A DNA stretch of 64,000 nucleotides, taken from NCBI RefSeq assembly GCF_004135935.1, contig NZ_CP025086.1:3224001-3288000 (forward strand), given 5' to 3'. Position 1 is the stretch's first letter. Each line of letters opens with the position of its first letter. Under the pieces are notes generated by a model. That model made no database searches and was not told the origin of the DNA. It saw only the letters and a list, made by a program, of their open reading frames with translations. The position numbers and the translations under genes were made by a program. This stretch comes from Methylovirgula ligni (lineage in GTDB: Bacteria; Pseudomonadota; Alphaproteobacteria; Rhizobiales; Beijerinckiaceae). Positions 1-18,710 of this stretch are shown piece by piece.

Positions 1-75
1 TAATACCGAAGTTTCGGTAGTCCTGGATTTTATGGCTGCGGGGCATCGGACGGATTCCTTAGGAGACTCGAAAAA

Positions 76-1010
<935 letters not shown>

Positions 1011-1340
1011 ATTCGCCCTTCAAATCCCAACAGCGCGCCGCGCGAGCGGCACTTAAACCCTTGTTTCAGCATCTGGTATGGCCCGAATCCGGACCCTCAG
1101 GCGCCATGCATCCGCGCAAACAAATCAGCGCCTTCGGCCCCACGGGGCTTCCGGCGCTGGAACATCGCAGAGGACCGTGGCGGAGCCTCGGTCTTGCCTC
1201 CGGGAGGTCTGCGGCCAACCTGAGGGCCGGCCAGGACCCGATGTGACTTGTCAGTCGATGAGACCGACAGCGTTTAGGCCCACTGGGTTCAGGACGCGAC
1301 GCCCCGAACAAAAGAACCTACGACCTGTCGAAGTGGGCGG

Positions 1341-1369
1341 AACTTAATGATACGCCCGAGACGCGTCAA
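1341..1369 (-). promoter_or_regulatory. candidate str operon promoter
   Basis: Read on the minus strand, TTGACG (1369-1364) is followed by a 17 bp spacer and TAAGTT (1346-1341). The -35 is strong and the -10 is poor. It is correctly placed between the rpoC hairpin and rpsL. The call rests on sequence match only. Confidence 0.45.
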
Positions 1370-1406
1370 CCCCTTTCCGAGGGATTTTCACGGTGGGAAA
1401 CCGGAT

Positions 1407-1440
1407 GTCGCCCCTCCCCCGCAAGCGAGAGAGGGGCGAC
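1407..1440 (-). terminator. hairpin downstream of rpoC
   Basis: A perfect 10 bp inverted repeat (arms 1407-1416 and 1431-1440, 14 nt loop) starts 9 bp after the rpoC stop codon. There is no T-run on the minus-strand exit side, so it may be a Rho-assisted terminator or a 3' end stabiliser rather than a classical intrinsic terminator. Confidence 0.5.
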
Positions 1441-1448
1441 TCCCGAAT

Positions 1449-5651
<4,203 letters not shown>

Positions 5652-5729
5652 GGTCTTCTCCTGATCTACCCGCGCGGGCTGTCACCGGACCGCGGGCGAA
5701 TATCTTTCAACGCTTAACGCTTGCATGGC

Positions 5730-5781
5730 TCGTCACCGCGAGGAGCCTTGCGACGAAGCAATCCACCGCAGGATTGCTTCG
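5730..5781. repeat. REP-like palindromic element between rpoB and rpoC
   Basis: The element contains a perfect 11 bp inverted repeat (CGAAGCAATCC at 5754-5764, its complement at 5771-5781, 6 nt loop) preceded by GCGAGGAGC. It resembles the extragenic palindromes with a GACGAAGCAATCC core that are widespread in alphaproteobacteria. A half copy, GCGACGAAGCAATCCA, lies at 14490-14505 between mtdA and nusG. It sits within a highly transcribed operon, so it may shape mRNA processing. Confidence 0.7.
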
Positions 5782-5802
5782 CCTGGTTCGCAACGATATG
5801 GC

Positions 5803-9939
<4,137 letters not shown>

Positions 9940-10112
9940 CTTGCTCCTCGCAGGTTAGTTTGCGCGGGACGCCGCCTGCATCCCAGAAACATTGCGCGGC
10001 CTAGCGGCCGCAGGGGGTTTCGCGCCCTTCCCCTTCAAAAAGCGTCACTGACCGGCCGGAATTGGAACGGCTCAACGGCCCCGAAGCAAAGCCTCGGAGC
10101 CGTTCGATCGGG

Positions 10113-10138
10113 AAAACGGAATCGCGCGAGCGATTCCG
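10113..10138 (-). terminator. rplL-rpoB attenuator-like hairpin
   Basis: On the minus strand CGGAATCG-ctcgcg-CGATTCCG is followed directly by TTTT, starting 8 bp after the rplL stop codon. An attenuator in this spot is known from Escherichia coli, where it lowers rpoBC expression relative to L7/L12. Here it is inferred from position and structure. Confidence 0.65.
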
Positions 10139-10145
10139 CCAAAAC

Positions 10146-10523
10146 TCACTTGAGCTCGACCTTGGCGCCGACCTTCTCGAGGGTCGCCTTGATCTTTTCG
10201 GCCTCTTCCTTGGTCGCGCCTTCCTTGACAGGCTTCGGCGCGCCTTCGACGAGGTCCTTGGCTTCCTTCAGGCCCAGGCCGGTAACGGCGCGGACTTCCT
10301 TGATGACTTCGATCTTCTTGTCGCCGACGGCAGCCAGGACGACAGTGAACTCGGTCTTCTCTTCGGCCGGAGCAGCCGCAGCACCGGCAGCCGGGCCAGC
10401 GGCAACGGCCACCGCCGCAGCGGCGGAAACGCCCCACTTGTCTTCAAGCAGCTTGGCGAGCTCGGCCGCCTCGAGCACCGTCAGGCTCGAAAGGTCTTCA
10501 ACGATTTTTTCCAGATTGGCCAT
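10146..10523 (-). CDS. rplL: 50S ribosomal protein L7/L12 (bL12)
   Basis: The 125-residue stalk protein that recruits translation factors. It shows the N-terminal dimerisation helix ([23 protein letters not shown]), an alanine-rich hinge at about residues 35-53, and the C-terminal factor-binding domain with [27 protein letters not shown]. It lies 54 bp after rplJ, and the two are probably cotranscribed and translationally linked as elsewhere. Confidence 0.98.
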   Translation of the reverse strand: MANLEKIVEDLSSLTVLEAAELAKLLEDKWGVSAAAAVAVAAGPAAGAAAAPAEEKTEFTVVLAAVGDKKIEVIKEVRAVTGLGLKEAKDLVEGAPKPVKEGATKEEAEKIKATLEKVGAKVELK

Positions 10524-10577
10524 GTGATGTCTTCCTTCGAAATTGGTCGTGAATTGCTGAAAGTCCGGGACGCGCCG

Positions 10578-11093
10578 TCAGGCGGCATCCTTGTTTGCAT
10601 AGGCTGAAATGACGCGCGCGAGCTTGGCGGCCGGCGCGGTCGAGAGCTGTGCGAGCTTTGTCGCCGGCGCCTGGATGAGGCCGATGAGCTTGGCCCGCAA
10701 TTCGTCCAGAGACGGCAGAGTCGCGAGCGACTTAATCGCCTCCGAATTGAGCGCGGTTTTTCCCATCGCGCCGCCGAGGATGACGAGCTTCTCGTTATCC
10801 TTGGCAAAGCCGACAGCAACCTTGGCCGCCGCCACCGGGTCTTGCGAATAGGCAAGCAACGTCGGACCCTTCAGCAGGCTCGAGATCGAGGCTGTGTCGG
10901 TTCCTTCCAGGGCGATCTTGGCAAGGCGGTTCTTGGCGACTTGAACCGTGGCGCCAGCATCGCGCATCTGCTTGCGCAGAGTTTGCATCTGGGCGACCGT
11001 CAAGCCGGAATAATGCGCCACCACCACAACCGAGGTCGTACGAAAGACCTCGCTCAGAGCGGCGACACTGGCTTTCTTTTCAGCTCTGTCCAC
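10578..11093 (-). CDS. rplJ: 50S ribosomal protein L10 (uL10)
   Basis: This is the base of the L7/L12 stalk. I use the GTG start at 11093, giving 171 residues beginning [17 protein letters not shown], because homologues begin at exactly this segment. An upstream in-frame start at 11150 would add 19 residues with no family match. The purine-rich GAGAGAG lies just 5' of the GTG. The hydrophobic [18 protein letters not shown] region and the alanine-rich C-terminal helix that binds L12 are present. L10 usually represses its own operon by binding the leader. Confidence 0.95.
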   Translation of the reverse strand: MDRAEKKASVAALSEVFRTTSVVVVAHYSGLTVAQMQTLRKQMRDAGATVQVAKNRLAKIALEGTDTASISSLLKGPTLLAYSQDPVAAAKVAVGFAKDNEKLVILGGAMGKTALNSEAIKSLATLPSLDELRAKLIGLIQAPATKLAQLSTAPAAKLARVISAYANKDAA

Positions 11094-11497
11094 AATACTC
11101 TCTCTGTCTCGCGGGCAATTTCTGCCCGCTGGTTGCGTCAGCCGGCTCATCGCACGGCGTTACGCCTGTCCTCCGGAACGCATCGGCCCCGGACAGAGGG
11201 ATTCGACCAAAATCAAAGGCTGCAGGAACTGCCGCACCTGCGCTTCGTATTCCGCTCTGACCCCGTCTATGCTGGCCTCCGCCGCGCGTCACCGGAACCG
11301 GAAACGCGCCTTGGACATTAAGCCTTTGCGGGTCAGACCCGCGCGGGCACCGGCAGTCTCGGACAGGACTTGGCCGAACTGAACCACGCCGTGGCGGAAG
11401 CCAAAGCCCGGTTCACCGGCCAATCCGCCGCGTCCTTCCACACCGTCGAGGCAAGGCCTCTTGCGGTAATTTCCAGACACGGAAGCTAAATGGGTTC

Positions 11498-11523
11498 GGG
11501 GTTGCAGCTTTTGCCGCAACCCC
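11498..11523 (-). promoter_or_regulatory. stable hairpin at the predicted 5' end of the rplJ leader
   Basis: The 8 bp arms (GGGGTTGC at 11498-11505, its complement at 11516-11523) extend to 11 bp with one mismatch around a TTTT loop. It begins within a few bases of the start point predicted from the 11532-11560 promoter, so the transcript would open with this stem. Confidence 0.45.
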
Positions 11524-11531
11524 GGTCTATC

Positions 11532-11560
11532 TATTTAACGGTAAGGCCCCGGAATGCCAA
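11532..11560 (-). promoter_or_regulatory. candidate rplJ-rplL-rpoBC promoter
   Basis: On the minus strand TTGGCA (11560-11555), a 17 bp spacer and TAAATA (11537-11532). Both hexamers are good matches to the sigma-70 family consensus, and it lies between the rplKA and rplJL units, where such a promoter is expected. Confidence 0.6.
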
Positions 11561-11623
11561 GGGCTGATTCCGCTTTTTTTCAACTTGTCAAGACAGGCGC
11601 GAAGGACGCCGGTCCCGGCCGTC

Positions 11624-12319
11624 TTACACGCGCACCGTGGCGGGATCGACCTTGACCCCCGGCCCCATCGTGGAAGAAATGGCAACCCGTTGAATATAGG
11701 TGCCTTTCGCGCCCTGAGGCTTGGCCTTGTTCACGGCATCCACGAAGGCCGAGATGTTCTCGACAAGCTTGGCCTCGTCGAACGAAGCCTTGCCGACGCT
11801 GCCCTGAATGATGCCGGCCTTTTCCACACGAAATTCGACCGCGCCGCCTTTCGAGGCCTTTACCGCCGCGGCGACATCCGTCGTCACCGTGCCGACCTTC
11901 GGGTTCGGCATCAGGCCGCGCGGGCCCAGCACCTTGCCGAGACGGCCGACGAGCGGCATCAGGTCCGGGGTGGCGATGCAGCGGTCGAAATCGATCGTAC
12001 CGCCCTGCACGATGGTCACCAGATCCTCGGCCCCGACAATGTCGGCGCCGGCGGCCTTGGCCTCATCAGCCTTGGCACCGCGGGCGAAAACCGCGACCCG
12101 CAGGGTCCGGCCCGTGCCGTTCGGCAGGTTGACGACACCGCGGACCATCTGGTCGGCATGCTTGGGATCGACGCCGAGATTCATGGCGATCTCGACCGTC
12201 TCGTCGAACTTGGCGTTCGCCCGTTCCTTGACGAGCTTCACCGCCTCGACGATCGGGTAGAGCTTGGTCCGCTCAATGCCCTCGCGGGTTTTGACGACGC
12301 GCTTTCCAATATGGGTCAT
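11624..12319 (-). CDS. rplA: 50S ribosomal protein L1 (uL1)
   Basis: The 231-residue protein of the L1 stalk that guides E-site tRNA release. The [14 protein letters not shown] start, the central [11 protein letters not shown] motif and the [22 protein letters not shown] segment are characteristic. It follows rplK by 4 bp, so the two are translationally coupled. L1 usually represses this pair by binding the rplK leader. Confidence 0.98.
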   Translation of the reverse strand: MTHIGKRVVKTREGIERTKLYPIVEAVKLVKERANAKFDETVEIAMNLGVDPKHADQMVRGVVNLPNGTGRTLRVAVFARGAKADEAKAAGADIVGAEDLVTIVQGGTIDFDRCIATPDLMPLVGRLGKVLGPRGLMPNPKVGTVTTDVAAAVKASKGGAVEFRVEKAGIIQGSVGKASFDEAKLVENISAFVDAVNKAKPQGAKGTYIQRVAISSTMGPGVKVDPATVRV

Positions 12320-12323
12320 GGCT

Positions 12324-12752
12324 TCACCCCACCACTTCGAGGCCGATCGAACGGGCGGAGCCCTCGATCATCTTGGCGGCGGCTTCGACCGTCGCGCAGT
12401 TGAGGTCGGGCAGCTTCTTGGTCGCGATCTCGTTGATCTGCGCCCGCGTCACGCTGCCGACAAAGCCACGACCAGTGGTCTTGGAGCCCGAGGTAATACC
12501 AGCCGCCTTCTTCAGGAAAAAGGAAACCGGCGGCAGCTTCATCTCGAAAGTGAAGGAGCGGTCCTGATAGGCGGTGATGACGACGGGGATCGGCGTCCCC
12601 TTGTCCATCTGCGCGGTCTTCGCGTTGAAAGCCTTGCAGAATTCCATGATGTTGAGGCCGCGCTGGCCGAGCGCCGGGCCGATTGGCGGCGACGGGTTGG
12701 CGGCGCCGGCCGGCACCTGCAATTTGATGTAGCCGGCAACTTTCTTTGCCAT
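12324..12752 (-). CDS. rplK: 50S ribosomal protein L11 (uL11)
   Basis: This 142-residue protein of the GTPase-associated centre has the proline-rich N-terminal [22 protein letters not shown] and the C-terminal rRNA-binding domain. A clear ribosome-binding site precedes the ATG. It normally follows nusG directly; here the mtdA-fchA pair and a 191 bp spacer separate them. Confidence 0.98.
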   Translation of the reverse strand: MAKKVAGYIKLQVPAGAANPSPPIGPALGQRGLNIMEFCKAFNAKTAQMDKGTPIPVVITAYQDRSFTFEMKLPPVSFFLKKAAGITSGSKTTGRGFVGSVTRAQINEIATKKLPDLNCATVEAAAKMIEGSARSIGLEVVG

Positions 12753-12875
12753 TTCAAACTCCTACAAGCCGGACCTCACAGCCCGGTTTATTGCGGATCG
12801 TGGTGCGAAAGGGACTCCCGGCGGCAACCGGGCCTTTCTCCCACAGCGGAAGGGCGGTGCTTAAGGCATCGCCCG

Positions 12876-12895
12876 TTTCGGCGCAAGCGCCGAAA
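12876..12895 (-). promoter_or_regulatory. palindromic hairpin in the fchA-rplK spacer
   Basis: TTTCGGCGC-AA-GCGCCGAAA forms a 9 bp palindromic stem in the 191 bp gap between fchA and rplK. It could terminate the fchA mRNA, although no T-run follows, or belong to the rplK leader that L1 binds. Confidence 0.4.
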
Positions 12896-12943
12896 TGTCT
12901 GCGGCGGCAAGGCGTTTCATGCGCCAGCCGCCGAACTTTGGTG

Positions 12944-13573
12944 TCAGCCGATCTTGCCGCGCACGACGTCATAGACCGCTTCGGTCTCGGCCGCCGCCTT
13001 GGCGAGCAGCGCATTGACCTCCGCAAGCCGCTTCTCGGCGAAGTCGCGGTCCTTGATCGACTTGGCGTTGATGAAGACGTTCAGCGCGCAGCTCCGCAGC
13101 CCGGCATTGGCCGCGAGCACGGCGACGCCGGCATCGCTGATGACGTTGAGATTGCCCTCGTCGGCGGCATCCTTCGACAGGGCGATCACTTCGTAACAGA
13201 TATTGCATGTGTGCAGCGGCGCCAGGGTCGCAACCTTCAGCGCCTCCTGGATCGCGGCAGAGCGGGCCGCCTTGTCCTCGTCGGTCGCGCGCGGCAGGCC
13301 GTAGGCGCCCATCAGCGTGTTGAAGGCGACGACATCCTCGTCGATGCCTTTCGTCAGCTCGGCGCGGAGGGCCTCTGCCCGGGCGAGGGTCTTTTTCAGA
13401 TCCTCGGAGACCGCCTCATAGTTCTTCTTGCCGATGGTGAGATTGCAGACCATCGACACCAGCGCCGCGCCGAGGGCGCCCGAGAGCGCAGCGGCACCGC
13501 CGCCGCCGGGGGTCGGAGCCTCGCTCGCGAGGTCGTCGAGAAATTTGCCGATCGTTTCCGTCTTCGCGCTCAT
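12944..13573 (-). CDS. fchA: methenyltetrahydrofolate cyclohydrolase, FchA type
   Basis: It interconverts 5,10-methenyl-tetrahydrofolate and 10-formyl-tetrahydrofolate in the cytoplasm, the step beside MtdA in serine-cycle methylotrophs. I start it at MSAKTETIG (13573), 209 residues, the usual length of the cyclodeaminase/cyclohydrolase family. The family signature near the N-terminus, FLDDLASEAPTPGGGGAAAL, is clear. The ATG overlaps the mtdA stop by one base (TGATG), showing tight coupling. Its position ahead of rplK is unusual. Confidence 0.93.
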   Translation of the reverse strand: MSAKTETIGKFLDDLASEAPTPGGGGAAALSGALGAALVSMVCNLTIGKKNYEAVSEDLKKTLARAEALRAELTKGIDEDVVAFNTLMGAYGLPRATDEDKAARSAAIQEALKVATLAPLHTCNICYEVIALSKDAADEGNLNVISDAGVAVLAANAGLRSCALNVFINAKSIKDRDFAEKRLAEVNALLAKAAAETEAVYDVVRGKIG

Positions 13574-14433
13574 CAGGCCAGCTCTTTCGCCAGAGCGTAG
13601 ATGTTCTCGCAGTCGAACACCTTGTCGGCGCTCTCGAAGAGCTTGCTGACGCATTCGCGATGCAGCTTCAGCTTAAGGCCGCCGAGGCCGAGCGCGCCGA
13701 TGACGATCTTGCCGTGGCGCTCCTTGGCCTTGTCGGTGGCCTCAAGGCCGCCGATGCCGAGCGGCGGCTGGGCGTTGGCGTCGGCGAGGAGTTCGATCGT
13801 CGGATCGTTCTGCCAATCGGCCTCGTCGAGCAGCGTGACGCCGATGGCGCCTGCCGAAAAGACAACCTGCGCGCCTTTGACGGCGGCGGCGCGGGCGGCA
13901 TTGTCCTTCGCCTCGACCGCCTTGGGCGTGAAGCCGAAGCGCTCCTGAATGGCCTTGGCGGCCGCGTCGGCGCGGGCCTGATCGCGCGCGGTGATCGTGA
14001 CTTCAGCACCCTCGATGTTCAGCATGGCGGCGGCGCGCATGCCGACCGGGCCGGTGCCGGCAAGCACGACGGCCTTCTTGCCCTTGAGATTGGCCGCCTT
14101 GGCAAGCAGCGCAACGCCCGCGGCGGCCGTTGTGTTCGAGCCGTTGGAATCGAGCATGACCGAGACGCGGAAATTGGAGAAAAAGCGCTTCTTCACCGCC
14201 TTGAACACGGCTTCGCCCGAAACCATCGAGCCGCCGCCGACGAAAATCGCGGTGTTCTGCTTCTCCTTGGGGCCGCGCGTATAGATGCAGCCGTCCACGA
14301 GGGCGCCGACATTCTCCGTCGTCACGCCGCCATAGCCGATAACGTTGTCGGCCCCACCGTCATAGCCGACGACCGTATCGAAGACGCTGGCAACGGGATC
14401 AGTGTCGAAAAGGAACAGAAGCTTCTTGGTCAT
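13573..14433 (-). CDS. mtdA: NADP-dependent methylene-H4F/methylene-H4MPT dehydrogenase MtdA
   Basis: It oxidises or forms methylene-tetrahydrofolate (and methylene-tetrahydromethanopterin) with NADP, linking C1 assimilation to the folate pool. From MTKKLLFLFDTDP (14433) it is 286 residues, like the Methylobacterium enzyme as I recall it. Shared features are VVGYDGGADNVIGYGGVT, the MLDSNGSNTTAAAGVALL segment, the nucleotide-binding AVVLAGTGPVGMRAAAML and the C-terminal GGLKLKLHRECVSKLFES. It is coupled to fchA. An upstream in-frame extension to 14550 lacks family similarity and was not used. Confidence 0.95.
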   Translation of the reverse strand: MTKKLLFLFDTDPVASVFDTVVGYDGGADNVIGYGGVTTENVGALVDGCIYTRGPKEKQNTAIFVGGGSMVSGEAVFKAVKKRFFSNFRVSVMLDSNGSNTTAAAGVALLAKAANLKGKKAVVLAGTGPVGMRAAAMLNIEGAEVTITARDQARADAAAKAIQERFGFTPKAVEAKDNAARAAAVKGAQVVFSAGAIGVTLLDEADWQNDPTIELLADANAQPPLGIGGLEATDKAKERHGKIVIGALGLGGLKLKLHRECVSKLFESADKVFDCENIYALAKELA

Positions 14434-14598
14434 GCGGGTCTCACACGTTGACGAACCTCTCGCCGCCCCGCCCTCATGGCGCGCGGGAAGCGACGAAGCA
14501 ATCCAAAAATTTCCGGGTGCGGCCGGAGCCGGGGATCGGCTGCCGGACAAAGAGAGCCACCGGCGCGCGATGACACGCCGCCGGACACGAATCGGGGC

Positions 14599-15129
14599 TT
14601 AAACCTTCTCGACCTGCGAATATTCGAGTTCGACCGGGGTCGCGCGGCCGAAGATCGAAACCGCGACCTTGACCCGCGAGCGGGCCTCGTCAACCTCCTC
14701 GACCGTGCCGTTGAACGAAGCGAACGGCCCATCGGCGACGCGCACCGTCTCGCCGATCTCGTAGGTAATCGTGGACTTCGGCCGCTCGACACCCTCAGCG
14801 ACCTGACCCTTGATCCGGTCCGCCTCGGCGTCGGAAATGGGCATCGGCTTCTTGTCGGCGCCGAGGAAGCCCGTCACCTTGGGCGTGTTCTTGATGAGAT
14901 GGTAGATCTCATCCGTGAGGTCGGTTTTGACGAGGACATAGCCCGGAAAGAACTTCCGCTCCGAGCTTACCTTGCGGCCTTTGCGCACCTCGACGACCTG
15001 CTCGGTCGGCACGAGGATTTCCTCGAACTTGTCAGCGAGATTGCGCTGAGCCGCCTGTTCGCGGATCGATTCGGCGACCTTCTTCTCGAAATTGGAATAG
15101 GCGTGAACGATATACCAGCGCGTGCTCAT
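14599..15129 (-). CDS. nusG: transcription termination/antitermination factor NusG
   Basis: The 176-residue elongation factor that bridges RNA polymerase to the ribosome or Rho. The N-terminal NGN domain ([31 protein letters not shown]) and the C-terminal KOW motif ([21 protein letters not shown]) are present. It is 36 bp downstream of secE. The downstream neighbour is mtdA rather than rplK, with a half copy of a REP-like sequence in the 165 bp gap. Confidence 0.98.
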   Translation of the reverse strand: MSTRWYIVHAYSNFEKKVAESIREQAAQRNLADKFEEILVPTEQVVEVRKGRKVSSERKFFPGYVLVKTDLTDEIYHLIKNTPKVTGFLGADKKPMPISDAEADRIKGQVAEGVERPKSTITYEIGETVRVADGPFASFNGTVEEVDEARSRVKVAVSIFGRATPVELEYSQVEKV

Positions 15130-15165
15130 GATGAATCCGGAAAGCTCCTAAATCAACGCTGCGGT

Positions 15166-15357
15166 TCAATGCCCGATATTGAGGACGAAGCGGACGACCA
15201 ACTGCAAGACTTCATCGACGGCGAGGAAAAACAGGCTCGCCAGAATGACCATCACAATAACAAGACCGGTCGTGATCATCGTCTCGCGCCGGGTCGGCCA
15301 GGTGACCTTCGTGGCCTCCTGACGAACTTCCTGAATGAATTGCAACGGATCAGCCAT
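15166..15357 (-). CDS. secE: protein translocase subunit SecE
   Basis: A 63-residue single-span SecE, the short form usual in alphaproteobacteria. The conserved amphipathic helix FIQEVRQEATKVTWPTRRET precedes one membrane segment (about residues 29-50). It is the first gene of the nusG unit, with a promoter-like site about 150 bp upstream. Confidence 0.97.
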   Translation of the reverse strand: MADPLQFIQEVRQEATKVTWPTRRETMITTGLVIVMVILASLFFLAVDEVLQLVVRFVLNIGH

Positions 15358-15502
15358 TGTCGCTCAACTACCTGATTTACTGAAGTTTTTTTCGCCCTAT
15401 CCGGGGATCGGCGGCGTCAGGGGCTGAGGCCGCCCTGCCCGCGTTCGCCCAGGCAAAAAAAGTCGCGGCGCGGAGCCAACCGGCCACGCGCCACACCTTG
15501 GT

Positions 15503-15531
15503 TATATAGTCCAGGCTGCGGACGAGGCCAA
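15503..15531 (-). promoter_or_regulatory. candidate secE-nusG promoter
   Basis: On the minus strand TTGGCC (15531-15526), a 17 bp spacer and TATATA (15508-15503). Good hexamers and ideal spacing place it about 145 bp upstream of secE. In many alphaproteobacteria tRNA-Trp occupies this place; here tRNA-Trp is 8 kb away, so the operon needs a promoter of its own. Confidence 0.55.
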
Positions 15532-15563
15532 GCGAATTCTCGCGGACGCCCCTGCCCCCGAAA

Positions 15564-16619
15564 TCAGATCGTGTAATCGTCCGCGAAGGAATGAGCATTG
15601 CGCAGGCGGACGAAGACCTGGTCTTCCACCTTCAGCGCCAGGTCGCGGTAGGTCTGCGTGCTCAACTCGGCATCGATCAGCTGCTGATCGTCGAGCCGGA
15701 CAAGCTCGACATTCACCGCCGCACCGGCAAAGCCGACATGGGTGACCTTGGCAGCGATCGATCCGCCGCCATTGGCGCGCGAGATTTCGACATCGTGCGG
15801 GCGCACGAAGGTGACGGCCTTCTCGCCTTGCGCCACCACAGATTCGGGCGCCGCCTCCACGGGCGTGCGTGCCGCCAGCCGGCCGTGGAACAGATTGTAA
15901 TTGCCGAGGAAGCGGAAGACGAAGGGGTTCGCCGGACGCTCGTAGACCGCCTCCGGCGAATCAAATTGCTCGATATGCCCGCCGTTCATAACCGCGATGC
16001 GGTCAGCGACTTCAAGCGCCTCTTCCTGATCGTGGGTCACGAGGATCGTCGTGATCTTGATCGTGTTGTGCAACTTGCGCAGCCAGCGGCGCAGTTCGCG
16101 CCGCACCGTGGCATCGAGTGCGCCGAACGGCTCGTCGAGCAAGAGCACCCGCGGCTCGACCGCAAGAGCGCGGGCGAGCGCGACGCGCTGGCGCTGGCCA
16201 CCGGAAAGCTGCGAGGGATAACGCTGCGCGAAATTGCTGAGCTGGACGAGCGACAAAAGCTCCTCCACCTTGGCTTTGATCTGCGCGTTCGAGGGACGCT
16301 CGCGCCAGGGCTTGGCGCGCAGGCCGAAAGCGATATTCTCGAACACGCTCATCTGCTTAAACAAAGCATAGGACTGGAAGACGAAGCCGATCCGGCGCTT
16401 GCCGAGGTCGGTATCGGAGACATCGACATCGTCGAACAGCACCTCGCCGCCCAGGTCAGCCGCCTCGATGCCGGCGATAATGCGCAGCAGCGTCGTCTTG
16501 CCCGAGCCGCTCGGCCCGAGCAACGCGACGAGTTCGCCCGACTCGACCTTAAGATTCACATCCTTCAGCGCCTGGAATGCGCTGTAGGTCTTGCTGATCT
16601 TACGAACTTCGATGCTCAT
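15564..16619 (-). CDS. cysA: sulfate/thiosulfate ABC transporter ATP-binding protein
   Basis: The 351-residue ATPase energises sulfate uptake. It has Walker [10 protein letters not shown], signature [16 protein letters not shown], Walker [13 protein letters not shown] and the switch histidine in VTHDQEEA, followed by a TOBE-like C-terminal domain. It overlaps cysW by 4 bp (ATGA). CysA-type length and the sbp-cysT-cysW context decide the substrate. Confidence 0.95.
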   Translation of the reverse strand: MSIEVRKISKTYSAFQALKDVNLKVESGELVALLGPSGSGKTTLLRIIAGIEAADLGGEVLFDDVDVSDTDLGKRRIGFVFQSYALFKQMSVFENIAFGLRAKPWRERPSNAQIKAKVEELLSLVQLSNFAQRYPSQLSGGQRQRVALARALAVEPRVLLLDEPFGALDATVRRELRRWLRKLHNTIKITTILVTHDQEEALEVADRIAVMNGGHIEQFDSPEAVYERPANPFVFRFLGNYNLFHGRLAARTPVEAAPESVVAQGEKAVTFVRPHDVEISRANGGGSIAAKVTHVGFAGAAVNVELVRLDDQQLIDAELSTQTYRDLALKVEDQVFVRLRNAHSFADDYTI

Positions 16620-17656
16620 CCGGGCTTCACCTCTTTTGCCACGGTGGTGCCCACCTCGGCATGTTTGGTCTTGAATTCGACCGCGCCCTTGATCACCAAG
16701 GTTACGACGGCGAGAAGCGCGAGCAGCGTCGCGACCGAGAACGATCCCTGCATATTATAGCCGTCCCAGAGCTTTTCGACTCTGAGCGGGATCGTATCGT
16801 TGGAATCGATATGGCCGGAGACGACCGATACGGCGCCGAATTCGCCAAAGGTCCGCGCCGTGCAGAGGATCGCCCCGTAGAGCAGCCCCCATCTGATGTT
16901 CGGCAGCGTCACCTTCCGAAAAGTGCGCCAGCCGGTAGCGCCGAGCGACAAGGCGGCGAGTTCCTCATCCGAGCCTTGCGTGTCCATCAGCGGAATGAGC
17001 GAGCGCGCTACGAAGGGAAAGGTGACGAAGGCCGTCGAGATCACGATCGCCAGGGGCGTGAAGATGATGCCGGTATAAGTGTCGGTGAAGGTGAGCGGCC
17101 ACCAGTGGCCGGAGAATCCCTGCCAGGCGAGCGAGGTCGGATTGGGCCAGGTGACATTCGTCCCCCAGTCGCCCAAAATCCCGCCGCGGCCGAACCAAAG
17201 CACGAAAACGAGGCCGGCAATGACCGGCGAGATCGAGAACGGCAGATCGATCAGGGTCAGGAGGAAAACGCGGCCGTGGAAGCGAAACTTGGTGATCGCC
17301 CAAGCGGCCACCAGCCCAAAGACGATATTGAGCGGCACGACGATGAGGGCGATGCCGCAACTCAAGCGGATCGCGCTCCAGGTGCGCGCGGCTTGATCGA
17401 CCGCGGCAACCACCCGGTGCTTCTCATATACGCTCAGATGCGCGGCAGGATCGACCGCCGGCGGAAAGAACGCATGCCAATAGGCCGCAAAACCATTCGA
17501 CAGGGCCTGGCTGAAGACATTGGCAACCGGCAGGACGATGAACAAGGTGAGAAAGAGAATCGTGATCGCGACCAGCAGATGACCGACGGCGGAGTGTTTG
17601 ACCTTGTGCGCCGAAGCCGGAGCGGCAGGGATTTGAAACGTGGCTACGCTTGACAT
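16616..17656 (-). CDS. cysW: sulfate ABC transporter permease CysW
   Basis: An inner-membrane permease subunit of 346 residues with about six membrane segments. The cytoplasmic coupling loop [19 protein letters not shown] is the EAA motif that contacts CysA. The extended N-terminus (residues 1-20) is variable. It begins 10 bp after cysT and overlaps cysA, so the three are cotranscribed. Confidence 0.94.
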   Translation of the reverse strand: MSSVATFQIPAAPASAHKVKHSAVGHLLVAITILFLTLFIVLPVANVFSQALSNGFAAYWHAFFPPAVDPAAHLSVYEKHRVVAAVDQAARTWSAIRLSCGIALIVVPLNIVFGLVAAWAITKFRFHGRVFLLTLIDLPFSISPVIAGLVFVLWFGRGGILGDWGTNVTWPNPTSLAWQGFSGHWWPLTFTDTYTGIIFTPLAIVISTAFVTFPFVARSLIPLMDTQGSDEELAALSLGATGWRTFRKVTLPNIRWGLLYGAILCTARTFGEFGAVSVVSGHIDSNDTIPLRVEKLWDGYNMQGSFSVATLLALLAVVTLVIKGAVEFKTKHAEVGTTVAKEVKPG

Positions 17657-17666
17657 GGATTAGCCC

Positions 17667-18572
17667 TCAAGCCGCCGCCAGCGAACGCCGCCGCGACCAA
17701 TATTCGATGCCGTTGATACTCAGCAGAATCAACAGCGAGAAGAACAGCAGGACGACGCCGATCGCGGTCGCCTGCGCCGGCTCGAACTCGTCGAGCTTGG
17801 TGACGATCTGCAATGGCACGATTTGCGACTTGCCCGGGATATTGCTGGCGATGAAGATCACCGAGCCGTATTCGCCGATGGCGCGTGCAAAAGCCAACGC
17901 AACGCCGCTGAGCCAGGCCGGAAAAATCTCCGGAAAGATCACGCGCCGGAACGTCAGCACGCCGCCGGCGCCGAGGCTATAGGCCGCCTGCTCGTATTCC
18001 GGGTCCCATTCCTGCAACACCGGCTGCACCGACCGCACGACGAACGGCAGTCCGACGAAGATCAGCACGATGACGATGCCGATATTGGTGTTGCTGAACG
18101 GAAAATCGAGCCAGGACAGCGCGCTGTCCGGCAGCAGATCGGGGTGGCCGAAATGGCCCGCGAGCCCGTTGAGAAATGCCACCGTGTGGTCACCGAATCC
18201 GCCGATCCAGCCATCGGTGAGATAGAGGTTGGAGAAGGTGATGCCGGCGACCGACGTCGGCAGCGCGAAGGGAAAATCGATGAGCGCGTCGAAAAAGCGC
18301 CGGCCGGGGAAAGGCTCGCGGACCAGCACCCAGGCAACGATCAGGCCGAAAACGCCATTGATGATCGCCGCCGCGGCCGAGGCGGAAAAGGTGAGTTGAA
18401 AGGCGGCGACGACGACCGGATCGGTGAGCGTCGCGACGAATTGCGACCACGAGAGCTGAAACGTCTTTAGGACAAGGCCGGCGAGCGGGAGCAAAACGAG
18501 GAGCGACAGATAGAAGAGCGTATAGCCAAGCGTCAGCCGGAATCCCGGAACGACTCGATGCGTAACAGCCAT
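17667..18572 (-). CDS. cysT: sulfate ABC transporter permease CysT
   Basis: A 301-residue partner permease. The N-terminal helix LGYTLFYLSLLVLLPLAGLV and the EAA loop YEQAAYSLGAGGVLTFRRV are visible. CysT and CysW form the heterodimeric channel of the importer. It lies 138 bp downstream of the binding-protein gene. Confidence 0.94.
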   Translation of the reverse strand: MAVTHRVVPGFRLTLGYTLFYLSLLVLLPLAGLVLKTFQLSWSQFVATLTDPVVVAAFQLTFSASAAAAIINGVFGLIVAWVLVREPFPGRRFFDALIDFPFALPTSVAGITFSNLYLTDGWIGGFGDHTVAFLNGLAGHFGHPDLLPDSALSWLDFPFSNTNIGIVIVLIFVGLPFVVRSVQPVLQEWDPEYEQAAYSLGAGGVLTFRRVIFPEIFPAWLSGVALAFARAIGEYGSVIFIASNIPGKSQIVPLQIVTKLDEFEPAQATAIGVVLLFFSLLILLSINGIEYWSRRRSLAAA

Positions 18573-18710
18573 ATCTCAAACTCTCACCAAAACCGGGGGC
18601 CGTCACCCCGCATGATCCGAGGCCCCTCGGCTACAAGAGACATCCTTTCACGTCGCGCGGCAGCCGGCCGGGGTTGGGCTCCGGCCGGCTGCACGCTGTA
18701 TTTCCAAGCC

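Larger units (their letters stand above)
1011..1448. other. rpoC-rpsL intergenic region
   Basis: This 438 bp gap between rpoC and rpsL contains no convincing gene. It holds the hairpin after rpoC (1407-1440) and a promoter-like element (1341-1369) that would drive the str operon. The roughly 330 bp between that promoter and rpsL would form a long leader; I see no recognisable riboswitch in it. Confidence 0.6.
11094..11623 (-). other. rplJ leader region
   Basis: This 530 bp space between rplA and rplJ contains a promoter-like site (11532-11560) and a 5' hairpin (11498-11523). The rest would be an untranslated leader of about 430 nt, where L10 autoregulation normally acts. I could not identify the kink-turn by eye. 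Confidence 0.55.

Noticed and set aside
11094-11150. Longer rplJ start at 11150
   Set aside because: Extra 19 residues have no match in L10; the GTG at 11093 aligns with the conserved DRAEKK start.
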